From the NCBI GenBank assembly GCA_016124665.1, contig WGNH01000045.1, positions 1-55,157 on the forward strand: a stretch of 55,157 bases of DNA, written 5' to 3'. Source of the DNA: Alphaproteobacteria bacterium (GTDB lineage Bacteria > Pseudomonadota > Alphaproteobacteria > Caulobacterales > Maricaulaceae). The translations under genes and the position numbers were made by a program. The notes under the pieces are model-generated. The model was not told the DNA's origin. It saw nothing but the letters and a program-made list of their open reading frames with translations, and made no database searches. This document shows, one piece after another, positions 1 to 10,312 of this stretch (its first letter is position 1; each line of letters begins with the position of its first letter).

Positions 1-2749
1 CCCCTTCAGGGCCGAGATCAATCAGCCAGTCGGCGGTCTTGATGACGTCCAGATTATGCTCGATCACAATGACGGAATTGCCGGTCTCGACCAGTTCGTG
101 CAGCACTTCCAGCAGCTTGTTGACATCTTCGAAATGCAGGCCGGTCGTGGGCTCATCCAGGATGTAGAGCGTCTTGCCGGTCGCCCGTTTTGACAGCTCC
201 TTGGATAGCTTCACGCGCTGGGCTTCACCGCCAGACAGCTGTGTTGCCGGCTGGCCGATCTTCACATAGCCGAGGCCGACACGTTTGAGCGTCTCCATCT
301 TGTCGCGTACGGCCGGGACCGCCTTGAAGAAGTCCGCGCCCTCTTCCACCGTCATGTCGAGGACATCGGCGATCGACTTGCCCTTGAACGTCACTTCCAG
401 CGTTTCGCGGTTGAAGCGCGCGCCATGACAGACATCGCAGGGCACGAAGACATCCGGCAGGAAGTGCATCTCGATCTTCACCACGCCATCGCCTTGGCAC
501 GCCTCACAGCGCCCGCCTTTCACATTGAAGGAGAAGCGTCCGGGCTTGTAGCCGCGGGCCTTGGATTCCGGCAGGCCGGCAAACCATTCGCGGATCGGTG
601 TGAAGGCCCCTGTATAGGTGGCCGGATTTGATCGCGGCGTGCGGCCGATAGGGGAGTGGTCAATGTCGATGATCTTGTCGAGAAATTCGAGGCCCCTGAT
701 CCGCTCATAGGGGGCGGGCACACTCTGTGCCTTGTTCAGCTTGCGCGCCGCCGCCTTGTAGAGTGTCTCGATGGTGAGTGTGGATTTACCGCCGCCGGAG
801 ACGCCGGTGACGCACAGGAAAAGCCCGAGCGGAAATTCAGCCGTCACATTCTTGAGGTTGTTGCCAGTGGCCCCTTCGACAACGACCTTCCGGCCCTTTT
901 TCGGTTTGCGGCGGGTTTCCGGAATGGCGATTTCCTTTGCGCCGGACAGATATTGCCCGGTCAGGCTTGCGGGATTGGCCTTGATTTCCTCCGGCTTGCC
1001 CGAGGCGATGATCTCGCCGCCATGAATTCCGGCGAAGGGGCCCAGATCGACCACATGATCGGCGGTGAGGATGGCCTCCTCATCATGTTCGACGACGATC
1101 ACAGTATTGCCGAGATCGCGAAGACCGCGCAGAGATTCGAGCAGGCGGGTATTGTCGCGTTGGTGCAGTCCGATGGACGGCTCATCCAACACATAAAGCA
1201 CGCCGGTCAGACCGGACCCGATCTGGGATGCCAGACGGATGCGCTGGCTTTCGCCCCCGGACAGTGTGCCGGAGGCGCGATCCAGCGTCAGATAATCCAG
1301 CCCGACATCGACCAGAAATCTCAGACGCTCGCGGATTTCCTTGAGGATGCGTTCGGCAATCGCTTTTTCCCGCGGCGTGAAGTTGTTGGCGACCGTTTCG
1401 AACCATTCCGCGGCGTGGCGGATGGATTTGTCGCTGGCCTCCGAGATATCGTGTTCGCCGACCTTCACCGCCAGGGCTTCCGGTTTCAGGCGCTTGCCGC
1501 CGCAAGTCTCGCAGGGCTGGGCAGACTGGAAGCGGGCCAGATCATCGCGTACCCAGCTGGAATCGGTTTCGCGCCAGCGGCGTTCCAGATTGGGGATGAC
1601 GCCTTCAAATGACTTGGTGGTCTCGAACGTGCGCAGACCGTCTTCATAGGTGAATTTGATCTTTTCATTCGTGCCGTAGAGAACGACTTTCTTGAAGTCA
1701 TCAAGCAGGTCACGCCAGGGTTCGACCATGGACGCGCCGAAATGGCCGGCCAGCGCGGTCAGGGTCTGCTGATAGAGTTTGGACGTTGTCCGGCTCCAGG
1801 GCGCGACGGCTCCGTCCATCAGGCTTTTGCCGCGATCCGGGACGACCAGATGCTCGTCGAATTTCAGCGACTGGCCGAGGCCATCACAGGCGGGGCAGGC
1901 CCCGAAGGGATTGTTGAAGGAAAACAGGCGCGGTTCGATTTCCTCGATGGTGAACCCCGACACGGGGCAGGCGAATTTTTCGGAAAACACGATGCGCTGC
2001 GGCTCGGTTTCACCCTTGGCCATGTCGGCGAATTCGGCAATGGCGATGCCATCGGCAAGCTTGAGCGCGGTTTCCAGCGATTCCGCGAAGCGTTGCTCCA
2101 TGCCTTCGCGGACGATGACGCGATCCACCACGACATCAATATCGTGCTTGAATTTCTTGTCGAGCACGGGCGGCTCTTCGAGCGAATGGAATTCGCCGTT
2201 CACCTTTACCCGTTGAAAGCCGGATTTCAGCCAGGCGGCAAACTCCTTGCGGTATTCACCCTTGCGGCCGCGCACGGCGGGGGCGAGGAGGTAAAGCCGG
2301 GTGCCGTCTCCCAGCTCCATGAGCTTGTCTACCATCTGGCTGACGGTCTGGCTTTCAATCGGCAAACCGGTTGCCGGGGAGTAAGGCACCCCGACGCGCG
2401 CCCACAGAAGGCGCATGTAATCGTAGATCTCCGTCACCGTGGCGACGGTTGAGCGCGGATTTTTGGAGGTCGTCTTCTGTTCGATGGAAATGGCGGGGGA
2501 GAGGCCCTCGATCGAATCGACATCCGGCTTTGACATCAATTCGAGGAATTGCCGCGCATAGGCGGACAGGCTTTCCACATATCTGCGCTGGCCCTCGGCA
2601 TAGATGGTATCGAAGGCGAGGGAAGATTTGCCTGAGCCGGAAAGTCCAGTGAACACAATCAGCTGGTCGCGTGGAATCTCGATCGAGATGTCCTTCAGAT
2701 TGTGTTCGCGCGCGCCCTGGACGCGTATGAACTTCATGGGATCGGTCAT
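1..2749 (-). CDS. uvrA: UvrABC excinuclease subunit A, 3' end off the window
   Basis: UvrA is the DNA damage-recognition ATPase of nucleotide excision repair; it loads UvrB on damaged DNA in the cytoplasm. About 916 codons are present. The N-terminus has the Walker [15 protein letters not shown]. The first zinc module is read from about 1980 down to 1895 (ACPVSG, then [11 protein letters not shown]). The second is near 540-430 (RCEACQGDG, then [11 protein letters not shown]). The C-terminal ABC signature [12 protein letters not shown], Walker [13 protein letters not shown] and the switch [12 protein letters not shown] follow. No stop occurs before base 1, so roughly the last 30-60 residues lie outside. 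The ATG at 2749 gives [19 protein letters not shown], the usual N-terminus. It is divergent from ssb across a LexA box, fitting SOS control. Confidence 0.97.
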   Translation of the reverse strand, partial: MTDPMKFIRVQGAREHNLKDISIEIPRDQLIVFTGLSGSGKSSLAFDTIYAEGQRRYVESLSAYARQFLELMSKPDVDSIEGLSPAISIEQKTTSKNPRSTVATVTEIYDYMRLLWARVGVPYSPATGLPIESQTVSQMVDKLMELGDGTRLYLLAPAVRGRKGEYRKEFAAWLKSGFQRVKVNGEFHSLEEPPVLDKKFKHDIDVVVDRVIVREGMEQRFAESLETALKLADGIAIAEFADMAKGETEPQRIVFSEKFACPVSGFTIEEIEPRLFSFNNPFGACPACDGLGQSLKFDEHLVVPDRGKSLMDGAVAPWSRTTSKLYQQTLTALAGHFGASMVEPWRDLLDDFKKVVLYGTNEKIKFTYEDGLRTFETTKSFEGVIPNLERRWRETDSSWVRDDLARFQSAQPCETCGGKRLKPEALAVKVGEHDISEASDKSIRHAAEWFETVANNFTPREKAIAERILKEIRERLRFLVDVGLDYLTLDRASGTLSGGESQRIRLASQIGSGLTGVLYVLDEPSIGLHQRDNTRLLESLRGLRDLGNTVIVVEHDEEAILTADHVVDLGPFAGIHGGEIIASGKPEEIKANPASLTGQYLSGAKEIAIPETRRKPKKGRKVVVEGATGNNLKNVTAEFPLGLFLCVTGVSGGGKSTLTIETLYKAAARKLNKAQSVPAPYERIRGLEFLDKIIDIDHSPIGRTPRSNPATYTGAFTPIREWFAGLPESKARGYKPGRFSFNVKGGRCEACQGDGVVKIEMHFLPDVFVPCDVCHGARFNRETLEVTFKGKSIADVLDMTVEEGADFFKAVPAVRDKMETLKRVGLGYVKIGQPATQLSGGEAQRVKLSKELSKRATGKTLYILDEPTTGLHFEDVNKLLEVLHELVETGNSVIVIEHNLDVIKTADWLIDLGPEG

Positions 2750-2803
2750 GGACTTCGGCCTCGTGGTGCGTTCAACTGCGGGGAATCGCGCGATTGACTG
2801 CGG

Positions 2804-2818
2804 GAACATTATGTGAAC
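2804..2818. promoter_or_regulatory. LexA (SOS) box between uvrA and ssb
   Basis: GAAC-ATTATGT-GAAC is an exact match to the alphaproteobacterial SOS box GTTC-N7-GTTC read on the other strand. It lies in the 126-bp gap between the divergent uvrA and ssb starts, both classic LexA targets. Its position just upstream also argues that ssb starts at 2876 and not at the in-frame ATG at 2813, which would lie within the box. LexA binding is an inference from the motif. Confidence 0.75.
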
Positions 2819-2875
2819 ATTTATCTCCGGTCCATCCTTGAAGGTGGGCCCGAGCAGACAGAGGAAGATGGGGAT

Positions 2876-3349
2876 ATGGCGGGCAGCGTCAATAAGGTCA
2901 TACTTGTCGGCAATCTTGGGGCCGATCCGGAAATACGGCGCCTGAATTCAGGCGACCCGGTCTGCAATCTCAGAATTGCGACATCGGAAAGCTGGCGGGA
3001 CAAGAATTCCGGCGAGCGCAAGGAAAAGACGGAATGGCATAATGTCGTGATATTCAACGAAAATCTGGCGAAAGTTGCGGAGAATTATCTGAAGAAAGGC
3101 TCCAAGGTCTATATCGAGGGCCAGCTTCAGACCCGCAAGTGGCAGGACCGCGACGGCAACGACAAATATACGACCGAAGTCGTCTTGCAGCGTTTTCGTG
3201 GTGAATTGCAGATGCTGGACAGCCGGGGCGACAATGCCGGCGGTGGAAGTTATGATAGGGCCAGCGATCAATCCGGTGGCGGCGGGCAGGTGTCCGATAA
3301 CCGCGACAATTTCCGGAATGACGACATGGACGACGAGATACCGTTTTGA
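2876..3349 (+). CDS. ssb: Single-stranded DNA-binding protein
   Basis: SSB coats single-stranded DNA in replication, repair and recombination. The 157-aa product has the OB fold at about residues 1-108 ([19 protein letters not shown], then [19 protein letters not shown]). A Gly/Ser/Asp-rich linker follows, then the acidic tip MDDEIPF, the conserved docking peptide for partner proteins. An in-frame ATG exists 63 bp upstream, but the ATG at 2876 has GAGGAAG 8 bases before it and gives the standard N-terminus. The stop TGA overlaps the TTG start of the next gene (TTGA), suggesting translational coupling. A LexA box lies upstream. Confidence 0.96.
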   Translation: MAGSVNKVILVGNLGADPEIRRLNSGDPVCNLRIATSESWRDKNSGERKEKTEWHNVVIFNENLAKVAENYLKKGSKVYIEGQLQTRKWQDRDGNDKYTTEVVLQRFRGELQMLDSRGDNAGGGSYDRASDQSGGGGQVSDNRDNFRNDDMDDEIPF

Positions 3350-4092
3350 TCAAGTATTCCAGATTCTTCGGCGGCTTTTTGGCCGCAGCCGCTTTCGCCG
3401 GTCTGGCCTCGGCACAGATGGAGGTCGGCGGCACGCGCCACCCGGTTTTGACGGAAGTCGAGCTCGCGGACGGCAACACAACGCATTTCGTGGTCGGTGA
3501 TGGTGCCTGGGGTGAGGTGCTGGCCGAAATGGGCGTGATGCGCGGTGAAGACCGGTCGCGGGACCGGGAGATCGCCGAGCAACTCTACAATTCGCGCGAT
3601 GTGATTCCGGCGGCCTATCTGTTTGAAGCCGCACGGCGTTATGCATCGTTCGACCCGGACCAGGCCGTCTATGTGTTTTTCCTGGCGCGGGCGCGGACGC
3701 TGTATGATGCGCTGCGGTGTCTGGACTCCACTGCGACCAATGCGGTTCCGATTGTCTCGGATATGGCGGGCGGTGATGTTGCCGCCTACATGAATATCTC
3801 TGATGACGGTGCGGCCTTCGGCAATGTCACCCGGATGCAGGCCGCGCTCGACCGTTTGCAGGAGACTGGCGAGGCCTTCACGGGTGAATTCACACCCTGG
3901 TGGGTCTGTTCGGCGTCGGACAGCGTATTCATCGCGGCGTCGAATGAAGCGCCCATGCCGGAAAATGAATGGCTGAAACCGCGGGATGTCTGGCCAGGCG
4001 CGCAGCGCGCGGTCGAACAGAATATCGAACGTAATCGCGCTCTGCTGGCGGTGACGCTGGGGACGCGGGAACTGGCCAACGGGGACGAGTAG
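3346..4092 (+). CDS. Secreted protein of unknown function, coupled to ssb
   Basis: The 248-aa product is not recognised. It starts with a clear Sec signal peptide ([23 protein letters not shown], cleavage after ASA). The mature part is about 225 residues, of mixed alpha/beta appearance, with two cysteines (in LRCLDS and WWVCSAS) that could form a disulfide in the periplasm. The only start compatible with the signal peptide is TTG at 3346, which overlaps the ssb stop as TTGA, so it should be translated by re-initiation after ssb. Nothing in the sequence links the protein to DNA metabolism; the coupling may reflect genome packing only. No terminator is seen after it; a 6-bp stem near 4100-4130 has no following T-run. 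Confidence 0.8.
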   Translation: MIKYSRFFGGFLAAAAFAGLASAQMEVGGTRHPVLTEVELADGNTTHFVVGDGAWGEVLAEMGVMRGEDRSRDREIAEQLYNSRDVIPAAYLFEAARRYASFDPDQAVYVFFLARARTLYDALRCLDSTATNAVPIVSDMAGGDVAAYMNISDDGAAFGNVTRMQAALDRLQETGEAFTGEFTPWWVCSASDSVFIAASNEAPMPENEWLKPRDVWPGAQRAVEQNIERNRALLAVTLGTRELANGDE

Positions 4093-4171
4093 GGCATTTT
4101 GTCCGGACATGTTTTTTCTCGTGTCCGAACCTGATTTCGCTTAGTTTTTCTGATTGATCGCGCACATTGCC

Positions 4172-4193
4172 TGCCGTGTACAGGCTGTGCCGT
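4172..4193. promoter_or_regulatory. Direct repeat TGCCGT x2, possible RHH operator
   Basis: Two copies of TGCCGT lie 16 bp apart, start to start (4172 and 4188), just before the Shine-Dalgarno of the RHH/EF-hand gene. RHH regulators often bind short direct or inverted repeats at their own promoter, so autoregulation is conceivable. A six-base repeat can occur by chance; this is only a candidate. Confidence 0.25.
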
Positions 4194-4217
4194 ACCGCAA
4201 TCAGGAGGACTCGCGAC

Positions 4218-4949
4218 ATGACTGGCCCGCGCCGCACGGAAAAGAAAAGCGAAATGATCGAGGTGCGGATTTCGCATTCTCAGAAAATGGCGCTTTCGGC
4301 TCTATGCGAAACGCAGGGACGCAGTCTCAGCGAAACAGTCCGCAGTCTGATTGACGGAGAACTTGCAGGCGCTGCCCGGCACGTTCCCGACAACAGATTG
4401 AGGATTGAAACCATGACTACCCTGATCAAAACGCGCCCGCGCGCCCTTGCCGCGTCCATTATTGCGAGCGCCGGTGCGCTGTCAGTCGTGCTGGCGGCAC
4501 CGTCTTCTGCCGGTCCTTCCGGCCCGGCATTCGACGCTATTGATCTCGACCGGAACCAGCAGATCGAGCTACATGAATTCATGGAAGCCGCGGCGGACGG
4601 CGGGCTCAGTCTGCAATCCTCCGCAAGCCGTGGCGACCGCGCGTTTGAACAATATGTTCACCTCGAATTTGTCCGCTATGACCGCAATGCGGACAATGCG
4701 ATTTCGCCGGACGAGTTTTCGGGCCGCTATATTCCGTTAATGGAAGCCAGTTTTCATGCGCTGGACGTCAATCGCGATGGCGGGATTTCTGTGGATGAAT
4801 TGTCTTACAACCTTGCCCGAGGCGGCGTGCAAAGTGAACACGCTGCCCTGCCGGAAGGCCCGCAACAGCTGGCGGAACGCTATGTCCGGGAGCTCGATTC
4901 TGATGGGGATGCCTCGCTGAATCTGGCGGAGTTCATGGCCAACAACTAA
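4218..4949 (+). CDS. Ribbon-helix-helix / EF-hand fusion protein
   Basis: The 243-aa product has two unlike halves. Residues ~12-52 (MIEVRIS strand, then two helices in QKMALSALCETQ and SLSETVRSLIDGEL) look like an Arc/CopG-type ribbon-helix-helix DNA-binding domain. Residues ~76-95 are a hydrophobic segment after TRPR. Residues ~109-238 hold four EF-hand loops with canonical D-x-D/N-x-D/N spacing and a closing Glu: DLDRNQQIELHE, DRNADNAISPDE, DVNRDGGISVDE, DSDGDASLNLAE. The start at 4218 has AGGAGG 9 bases upstream. An in-frame ATG at 4413, with GAGG upstream, would yield only a signal peptide (MTTLIKTRPRALAAS, ending in SSAG) and the EF-hands. The gene may therefore make a membrane-tethered calcium-responsive DNA-binding protein, or two products. 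Domain calls are by eye. Confidence 0.8.
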   Translation: MTGPRRTEKKSEMIEVRISHSQKMALSALCETQGRSLSETVRSLIDGELAGAARHVPDNRLRIETMTTLIKTRPRALAASIIASAGALSVVLAAPSSAGPSGPAFDAIDLDRNQQIELHEFMEAAADGGLSLQSSASRGDRAFEQYVHLEFVRYDRNADNAISPDEFSGRYIPLMEASFHALDVNRDGGISVDELSYNLARGGVQSEHAALPEGPQQLAERYVRELDSDGDASLNLAEFMANN

Positions 4950-5051
4950 TTCACGGATGATGCCGGAGCGGACCATTGCCATGGCCGTCCCGGCTTTGTC
5001 CTTTTGCCGCCTCAATTTCCTGGAAGGCTTTGCAAAAAGAGGAGGGAATAA

Positions 5052-5840
5052 ATGCGGCTTCTGATAATATTGGGACTGCTGATATCAGCGACTGTGCACG
5101 CACAAGAGCTGGATCCGGTCTTTGCGCGCCACGATGCGGTGGGCACAATCGTCATCGAACGCCTGTCCGATCAGCGTCAATGGACCGCCAATCCCGAACG
5201 TGCGGCGCAGCGCTTCCTGCCCGCCTCGACCTTCAAAATCCCCAATTCACTGATCATTCTCGAGACCGGCGTGATCGGGGATCCGGCAGGGTATATCATC
5301 GCCTGGGACGGTGTCGAACGCGGCGGTGGCTGGGATCAGGACCAAAGCCTGCGCACCGCTTTTCGCCGGTCCGCGGTCTGGGCCTATCAGGCGTGGGCCC
5401 GCGAGGTCGGTCACGACCGCATGCAGCGGCTCGTTTCGGACATGGGCTATGGCAATGCCGATACCGGACCGCCGGGTGCCGTCGATCTTTTCTGGCTTGA
5501 AGGCCCGCTGGAAATTTCCGCGCAGGAGCAGATCGCCTTCCTCGGGAGGCTATATGCCCGCGACCTGCCATTCCGGGCCGAGGTCATGGACGGTGTGGTG
5601 GAAATCATGGAGGCGGGCCGCGGCGAAGGCTGGATTCTGCGCGCCAAAACCGGCTGGGCGATCCGCGATGACCCGAATACAGGCTGGTATGTGGGCTGGC
5701 TGGAGACAGAGGATGACGTGTTCTTCTTCGCGCTGAACATGGAACTGGATTTTACAGCTGATGACGGACGCAATCGGATCAGGATAGCCCGGTCCGCGCT
5801 TGAGGCGGTGACGGGTCTTGATCTGTCACCGGAGGATTGA
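5052..5840 (+). CDS. Class D (OXA-type) beta-lactamase
   Basis: This is a 262-aa periplasmic serine beta-lactamase homologue that would hydrolyse beta-lactam antibiotics. The signal peptide is MRLLIILGLLISATVHAQ. All class D motifs are present: S59-T-F-K62 (nucleophile and the lysine that is usually carboxylated), S107-A-V109, Y133-G-N135, W148 in DLFWLEGPLEIS and K199-T-G201. The stretch GGGWDQDQSLRTAF matches the usual W..DQ.L..A. segment. The start ATG has AGAGGAGGG 7 bases upstream. It stands alone with no regulator or mobile element nearby and its base composition resembles its neighbours, so it looks like a native chromosomal gene. A penicillin sensor (BlaR-like) is unlikely because no membrane domain is attached. 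Confidence 0.92.
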   Translation: MRLLIILGLLISATVHAQELDPVFARHDAVGTIVIERLSDQRQWTANPERAAQRFLPASTFKIPNSLIILETGVIGDPAGYIIAWDGVERGGGWDQDQSLRTAFRRSAVWAYQAWAREVGHDRMQRLVSDMGYGNADTGPPGAVDLFWLEGPLEISAQEQIAFLGRLYARDLPFRAEVMDGVVEIMEAGRGEGWILRAKTGWAIRDDPNTGWYVGWLETEDDVFFFALNMELDFTADDGRNRIRIARSALEAVTGLDLSPED

Positions 5841-6012
5841 ACCGGCCGGTTTCCGGCATCTTCCGGCCTGCGTCCGCGCGGCCTTCGGCGTTTGATAAAA
5901 GCCCCTCCAGACGATAGGCTGGCTGCCAGCTATTGCCGGTGATTCCTGAACCGGTGCCTATCCATGATTGCCCGTCCGGGCCGTTGTGTCTGACAGACCG
6001 GAGAAGTCGCTC

Positions 6013-8799
6013 TTGAACGACGAAAACGAACCGCCGATACCGGAAGAGACCCCGCCTGCGTCGAGTGGCGTGAGTTCCATCTCCATCGAAGCGGAAATGA
6101 AGTCCTCCTATCTTGATTATGCGATGAGCGTGATCGTCAGCCGGGCCATTCCGGATGCGCGGGACGGGCTGAAGCCGGTTCACCGGCGCATTCTGTGGTC
6201 GATGCACGAGCAGGGCTATACGCACGACAAGCAGTATCGCAAATCGGCCCGCGTGGTTGGTGACGTAATCGGTAAATATCACCCCCATGGTGATCAGGCC
6301 GTTTATGATGCACTGGCGCGGATGGCCCAGGACTTCTCCATGGGCCTGCCTTTGCTGGACGGTCAGGGCAATTTCGGCTCGGTCGACGGTGATCCGCCGG
6401 CCGCCATGCGTTACACCGAAGTACGCATGGACAAGCCGGCCGAGGCGCTGCTGGCCGATATCGACAAATCCACTGTCGATTTTGCCGAAAACTATGATGG
6501 CTCGGAGAGCGAGCCCGTGGTGCTGCCATCGCGCTATCCCAATCTGCTGGTCAATGGCGGTGGCGGTATTGCCGTGGGCATGGCGACGAATATTCCACCC
6601 CATAATCTGGGGGAAATTGTCGATGCCACACTGGCGATGCTTGAAAACCCGGACATCACGGATGCCGAATTGCTGGACATCGTACCGGGACCGGATTTTC
6701 CGACCGGCGCGCAGATTGTCGGCCGCGCAGGTGCCCGTTCCGGGCTGCTGACGGGCCGTGGTTCGGTCATCATGCGTGCGAAATCGTCAGTCGAGGAGGT
6801 TCGCAAGGACCGCCAGGCGATCATCGTCCACTCGATTCCCTATCAGGTGAACAAGGCGTCGATGATTGAAAAGATAGCCGAACTGGTGCGCGACAAGCGC
6901 GTGGAAGGCATTTCCGATCTTCGCGATGAATCCAACCGTACCGGTATGCGCGTCGTGATCGAGCTGAAAAAGGATGCCAATGCCGAGGTGATCCTGAACC
7001 AGCTCTATCGCTGGTCGCCGATGCAACAGAATTTCGGCGTGAACATGCTGTCACTGGTTGGTGGGCGGCCGGTGTTGATGGGCATGCGGGGCTATCTGAG
7101 CACGTTCCTGCGCTTCCGCGAGGATGTTGTGGCCCGCCGTGCGCGCCATGATCTGAAGAAAGCCCGCGACCGCGCCCACGTCATTGTCGGCCTGGCGCTG
7201 GCGGTTGCCAATATCGATGAAGTCATTGCGACCATCCGCCGGGCGCCCAATCCGGCCACCGCGCGCGAGCAATTGATGGAACGTGACTGGCCGGCGCAGG
7301 ATGTGGCCTCGCTGGTCGCGCTGGTGGCGGACCCGCGGTCGATCCTCTCCGACGGACAGACACTGCGGCTGACGCTGGAGCAGGCGCAGGCGATCATGGA
7401 TCTGCGTCTGGCCCGCCTGACCGCGCTCGGCCGGGAAGAGCTCGGCGATGAGGCCAAGGGGCTTGCGGACAAGATCAAGGATTTGCTGGATATTCTCCGC
7501 TCGCGGGCGCGTGTGCAGGAAATCATCCGGTCGGAATTACAGGAAGCCCGGGACCAGTTCGCCGTGCCGCGGCGCACCGACATTCTTGATGTCGAACTGG
7601 AGGTCGAGGACGAGGATCTGATCGCCCGCGAGGAAATGGTCGTGACCGTCACGCATGGCGGGTATGTGAAGCGCACACCGCTGTCCGATTACCGCGCGCA
7701 AAGGCGCGGCGGCAAGGGCCGTTCGGGCATGTCGATGAAGGAAGAGGATTTTGTTGCGACGCTGTTTGTGGCCAACACGCATGCGCCGCTGCTCTTCTTC
7801 TCATCAGACGGAATGGTTTATAAATCAAAGACATGGCGGTTGCCGATCGGCGCACCGAATACGCGTGGCAAGGCTTTGGTCAATCTCTTCCCGCTCGGCG
7901 AAGGCGTGACGATTACCTCCGTCATGGCGCTGCCGGAAGACGAGTCCGAGTGGGAAAAGCTGGACGTCATGTTCGCGACTGCTTCGGGCACTGTGCGCCG
8001 CAACAAGCTGTCGGATTTCGTTCAGGTCAACCGGAATGGCAAGATCGCAATGAAGCTTGAGGGCGAGGACCGCATCGTCGATGTGCGCCTGTGCACGGAA
8101 GCCGATGATGTCCTGCTGACCACGCGTAAAGGCCGTGCTATCCGCTTTGCGACCACAGATGTCCGCGTTTTCCGCGGCCGTAATTCGGTCGGCGTACGCG
8201 GTGTCCGCCTGGGCAAGGGCGATCATGTGATTTCGATGGCCGTGCTGCATCATGTCGATGTCACGACCGAGGAAGCCCGTGCCTATCTGAAACATGCTGC
8301 TGCCATGCGCCGGGCCGTTTCCGGTGCTGAAGACGGCGACGACATTGAAGATGTTTCGCTGGAAGCCGATGGTGAGGATGCGGCGCTCTCGTCCGAGCGT
8401 ATTGCCGAGCTCGGCGCGGCCGAAGAGTTTGTGCTGACGGTGGCGTCTGACGGGTTCGGAAAACGTTCCTCTGCCTATGAATACCGGGTCATGAATCGCG
8501 GCGGGCAAGGTGTGGCTGCGCACGATTTGTCCCGGGGCGTGCCGCTGGCTGCCAGCTTCACCGTCGAGGATGCCGACCAGATCATGGCGGTGACCGATGG
8601 CGGGCAATTGATCCGATTCCCGCTGGACACGGTGCGCATTGCCGGCCGTGCGACCAAGGGCGTGACCTTGCTGAAGCCGCGTGCCGGAGAATCGGTCGTC
8701 TCCGTTGTCCGCATTGCCGAAAGTGGTGAGGATGAGGTCGAGGCAGACGGGAGCCTGGACGATGCCGGTCCGTCAGCAGAAGGTGATTCCGGGGAATGA
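6013..8799 (+). CDS. gyrA: DNA gyrase subunit A
   Basis: GyrA is the DNA breakage-reunion subunit of gyrase, which introduces negative supercoils. The 928-aa product has the winged-helix/tower core from about residue 25. The catalytic Tyr is Y134 in AAMRYTEVR, and the C-terminal beta-pinwheel contains the GyrA box QRRGGKG, which separates it from ParC. The region [10 protein letters not shown] carries Gln95 where E. coli has Ser83, with Asp99 at the Asp87 position. An acidic insert (about [18 protein letters not shown]) lies in the C-terminal domain. The start is uncertain: TTG at 6013 has GGAG 9 bases upstream; an in-frame TTG at 5968 would add 15 residues. The stop overlaps the coaD start (ATGA). 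Confidence 0.97.
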   Translation: MNDENEPPIPEETPPASSGVSSISIEAEMKSSYLDYAMSVIVSRAIPDARDGLKPVHRRILWSMHEQGYTHDKQYRKSARVVGDVIGKYHPHGDQAVYDALARMAQDFSMGLPLLDGQGNFGSVDGDPPAAMRYTEVRMDKPAEALLADIDKSTVDFAENYDGSESEPVVLPSRYPNLLVNGGGGIAVGMATNIPPHNLGEIVDATLAMLENPDITDAELLDIVPGPDFPTGAQIVGRAGARSGLLTGRGSVIMRAKSSVEEVRKDRQAIIVHSIPYQVNKASMIEKIAELVRDKRVEGISDLRDESNRTGMRVVIELKKDANAEVILNQLYRWSPMQQNFGVNMLSLVGGRPVLMGMRGYLSTFLRFREDVVARRARHDLKKARDRAHVIVGLALAVANIDEVIATIRRAPNPATAREQLMERDWPAQDVASLVALVADPRSILSDGQTLRLTLEQAQAIMDLRLARLTALGREELGDEAKGLADKIKDLLDILRSRARVQEIIRSELQEARDQFAVPRRTDILDVELEVEDEDLIAREEMVVTVTHGGYVKRTPLSDYRAQRRGGKGRSGMSMKEEDFVATLFVANTHAPLLFFSSDGMVYKSKTWRLPIGAPNTRGKALVNLFPLGEGVTITSVMALPEDESEWEKLDVMFATASGTVRRNKLSDFVQVNRNGKIAMKLEGEDRIVDVRLCTEADDVLLTTRKGRAIRFATTDVRVFRGRNSVGVRGVRLGKGDHVISMAVLHHVDVTTEEARAYLKHAAAMRRAVSGAEDGDDIEDVSLEADGEDAALSSERIAELGAAEEFVLTVASDGFGKRSSAYEYRVMNRGGQGVAAHDLSRGVPLAASFTVEDADQIMAVTDGGQLIRFPLDTVRIAGRATKGVTLLKPRAGESVVSVVRIAESGEDEVEADGSLDDAGPSAEGDSGE

Positions 8800-9287
8800 C
8801 CCAACGCATTGCGCTCTATCCAGGGACGTTTGATCCCATCACCAACGGTCATGTCGACATTATCGGCCGGGCCGTGAAGCTGGTCGACAAGCTGGTGATC
8901 GGTGTGGCGATCAATGAGGACAAGGGCCCGCTCTTTTCCCTCGCCGAGCGGGTTGCGATGGTCGAGGCCGTCGCCGATAGCCTTGAAACCAGTACAGAAA
9001 TTATTGTCCGCCCGTTCGATGGCCTCCTCATGCACTTCGCCGAGGAAGTCGGTGCCAGCAGCATCATCCGCGGATTGCGCGCGGTCTCGGATTTCGAATA
9101 CGAATTCCAGATGGTGGGGATGAACCAGCGGTTGAATTCAGAGATAGAAACCGTGTTCTTGATGGCGGATCCGCGTCATCAGGCCGTCGCCTCGCGGCTG
9201 GTCAAGGAAATTGCCCGGCTGGGCGGGGATGTCAGTCCCTTTGTCTCTCCCTCGGTCAAGAGCATGTTGTTGGAGAAATTTGCGTGA
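8796..9287 (+). CDS. coaD: Phosphopantetheine adenylyltransferase
   Basis: CoaD transfers AMP from ATP to 4'-phosphopantetheine, giving dephospho-CoA, the penultimate step of coenzyme A synthesis. The 163-aa length is normal for the family. The nucleotidyltransferase motif TNGH is at residues 16-19 after YPGTFDPI. The second signature is [17 protein letters not shown], and [12 protein letters not shown] near the end matches the usual ISSS-type C-terminal segment with an altered sequence. The start overlaps the gyrA stop by ATGA, and the stop overlaps the next gene as TGATG, so the run appears co-transcribed. Confidence 0.97.
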   Translation: MTQRIALYPGTFDPITNGHVDIIGRAVKLVDKLVIGVAINEDKGPLFSLAERVAMVEAVADSLETSTEIIVRPFDGLLMHFAEEVGASSIIRGLRAVSDFEYEFQMVGMNQRLNSEIETVFLMADPRHQAVASRLVKEIARLGGDVSPFVSPSVKSMLLEKFA

Positions 9288-10306
9288 TGAAACGATTATG
9301 GATGTCGAGTGCGCTGGTTCTGGCCCTGACGGCGAGTGCGTGTGCGGACAACAATGCGTCCGATGCGGAAACGGACAGTGCGGAGGCTGCGAGTGCGGCG
9401 GCAGAGTCCATTGATACGGCCGAAGCTGCAGGTGAGGCACAGCTGGCGGCATTGATTCAGGACGATACCGGTTCGCTGGCGGTGGCGGAAGAAACACCGG
9501 ATTATGATTTTCCGGATGATGTCTGGCGCACAGTGGAACAGGATCGCCTGCTCTATATCGAAACCGATCATGGCATGATCGTGGTCGAGCTGGCTCCGGA
9601 ATTTGCGCCCCTGCATGTCGAGCGGATGACCACGCTGGCCAATGAGCGCTTTTATGATTTTCTGGTCTGGCACCGGGTGATTGACGGCTTTGTCGCGCAA
9701 GGCGGCGGCAGCCGGACCAACCCTTCCCATTCTACGGATATGGACCGCGTGCCGGGCGAATTCACCATGCGGCGCGACCCGAACGAGATCGTGATTTTCG
9801 AGACCCAGGACCGCGTCATCAATCCACGCAGCAATCCGGCCATCGCGCGCGCCGGCTTCTGGAACGGTTTTCCGGCCGGCACGCAGGCCGCGGCCCTGGC
9901 CAGTATCACCGCCGATGGCATGGTGGAAAGCTGGCTGTTGCATTGCGAGGGGGCGGCTTCCATGGCCCGGACGAGTGACCCGAATAGCGCGGGCAGCCAG
10001 TTTTACATTACGCGCGGTGATGCCGAGCATCTGAATGCGCAATACACGGTCTGGGGCCGGGTACGCGCCGGACAGGATGCGGTCAATGCAATAGCCGTGG
10101 GAACGGCAGGGCAGGATCCCGGTTTTGCGCCGGACACGATCCGTTCAATGCGGGTCGGATCCGATCCGGACTTTAGTGGTCAGGTCACGGTTGAAGTGAT
10201 CGACACCAATTCACAAGCCTTCGCCGACTGGCTGATGGCGCAGGGCGAGGGCGGCGAGGCACCGGATGTGTGCGCGGTCGATATTCCCGTTCGTATTACG
10301 GAGTAG
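9287..10306 (+). CDS. Cyclophilin-type peptidylprolyl isomerase lipoprotein
   Basis: This is a 339-aa cyclophilin that isomerises Xaa-Pro bonds, probably in the periplasm. [19 protein letters not shown] ends in a lipobox, so the protein should be lipid-anchored at Cys19. An Ala/Glu/Asp-rich linker of about 50 residues follows. The cyclophilin domain starts near residue 80 and includes FLVWHRVIDGFVAQGG (catalytic Arg, Phe and Gln) and MARTSDPNSAGSQFYI. An insert of roughly 60 residues (from RRDPNEIVIF to MVESWLLHC) splits the domain compared with the compact paralogue that follows. The ATG at 9287 shares a base with the coaD stop. A GTG one codon earlier is possible. Confidence 0.92.
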   Translation: MKRLWMSSALVLALTASACADNNASDAETDSAEAASAAAESIDTAEAAGEAQLAALIQDDTGSLAVAEETPDYDFPDDVWRTVEQDRLLYIETDHGMIVVELAPEFAPLHVERMTTLANERFYDFLVWHRVIDGFVAQGGGSRTNPSHSTDMDRVPGEFTMRRDPNEIVIFETQDRVINPRSNPAIARAGFWNGFPAGTQAAALASITADGMVESWLLHCEGAASMARTSDPNSAGSQFYITRGDAEHLNAQYTVWGRVRAGQDAVNAIAVGTAGQDPGFAPDTIRSMRVGSDPDFSGQVTVEVIDTNSQAFADWLMAQGEGGEAPDVCAVDIPVRITE

Positions 10307-10312
10307 ACTTCA

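Noticed and set aside
2813-2875. Longer ssb start at ATG 2813
   Set aside because: It overlaps the LexA box, has no Shine-Dalgarno, and adds residues not found in SSB proteins.
4095-4135. Possible terminator hairpin after the secreted protein gene (CGGACA/TGTCCG)
   Set aside because: Only 6 bp with a 12-base loop and no T-run after it.
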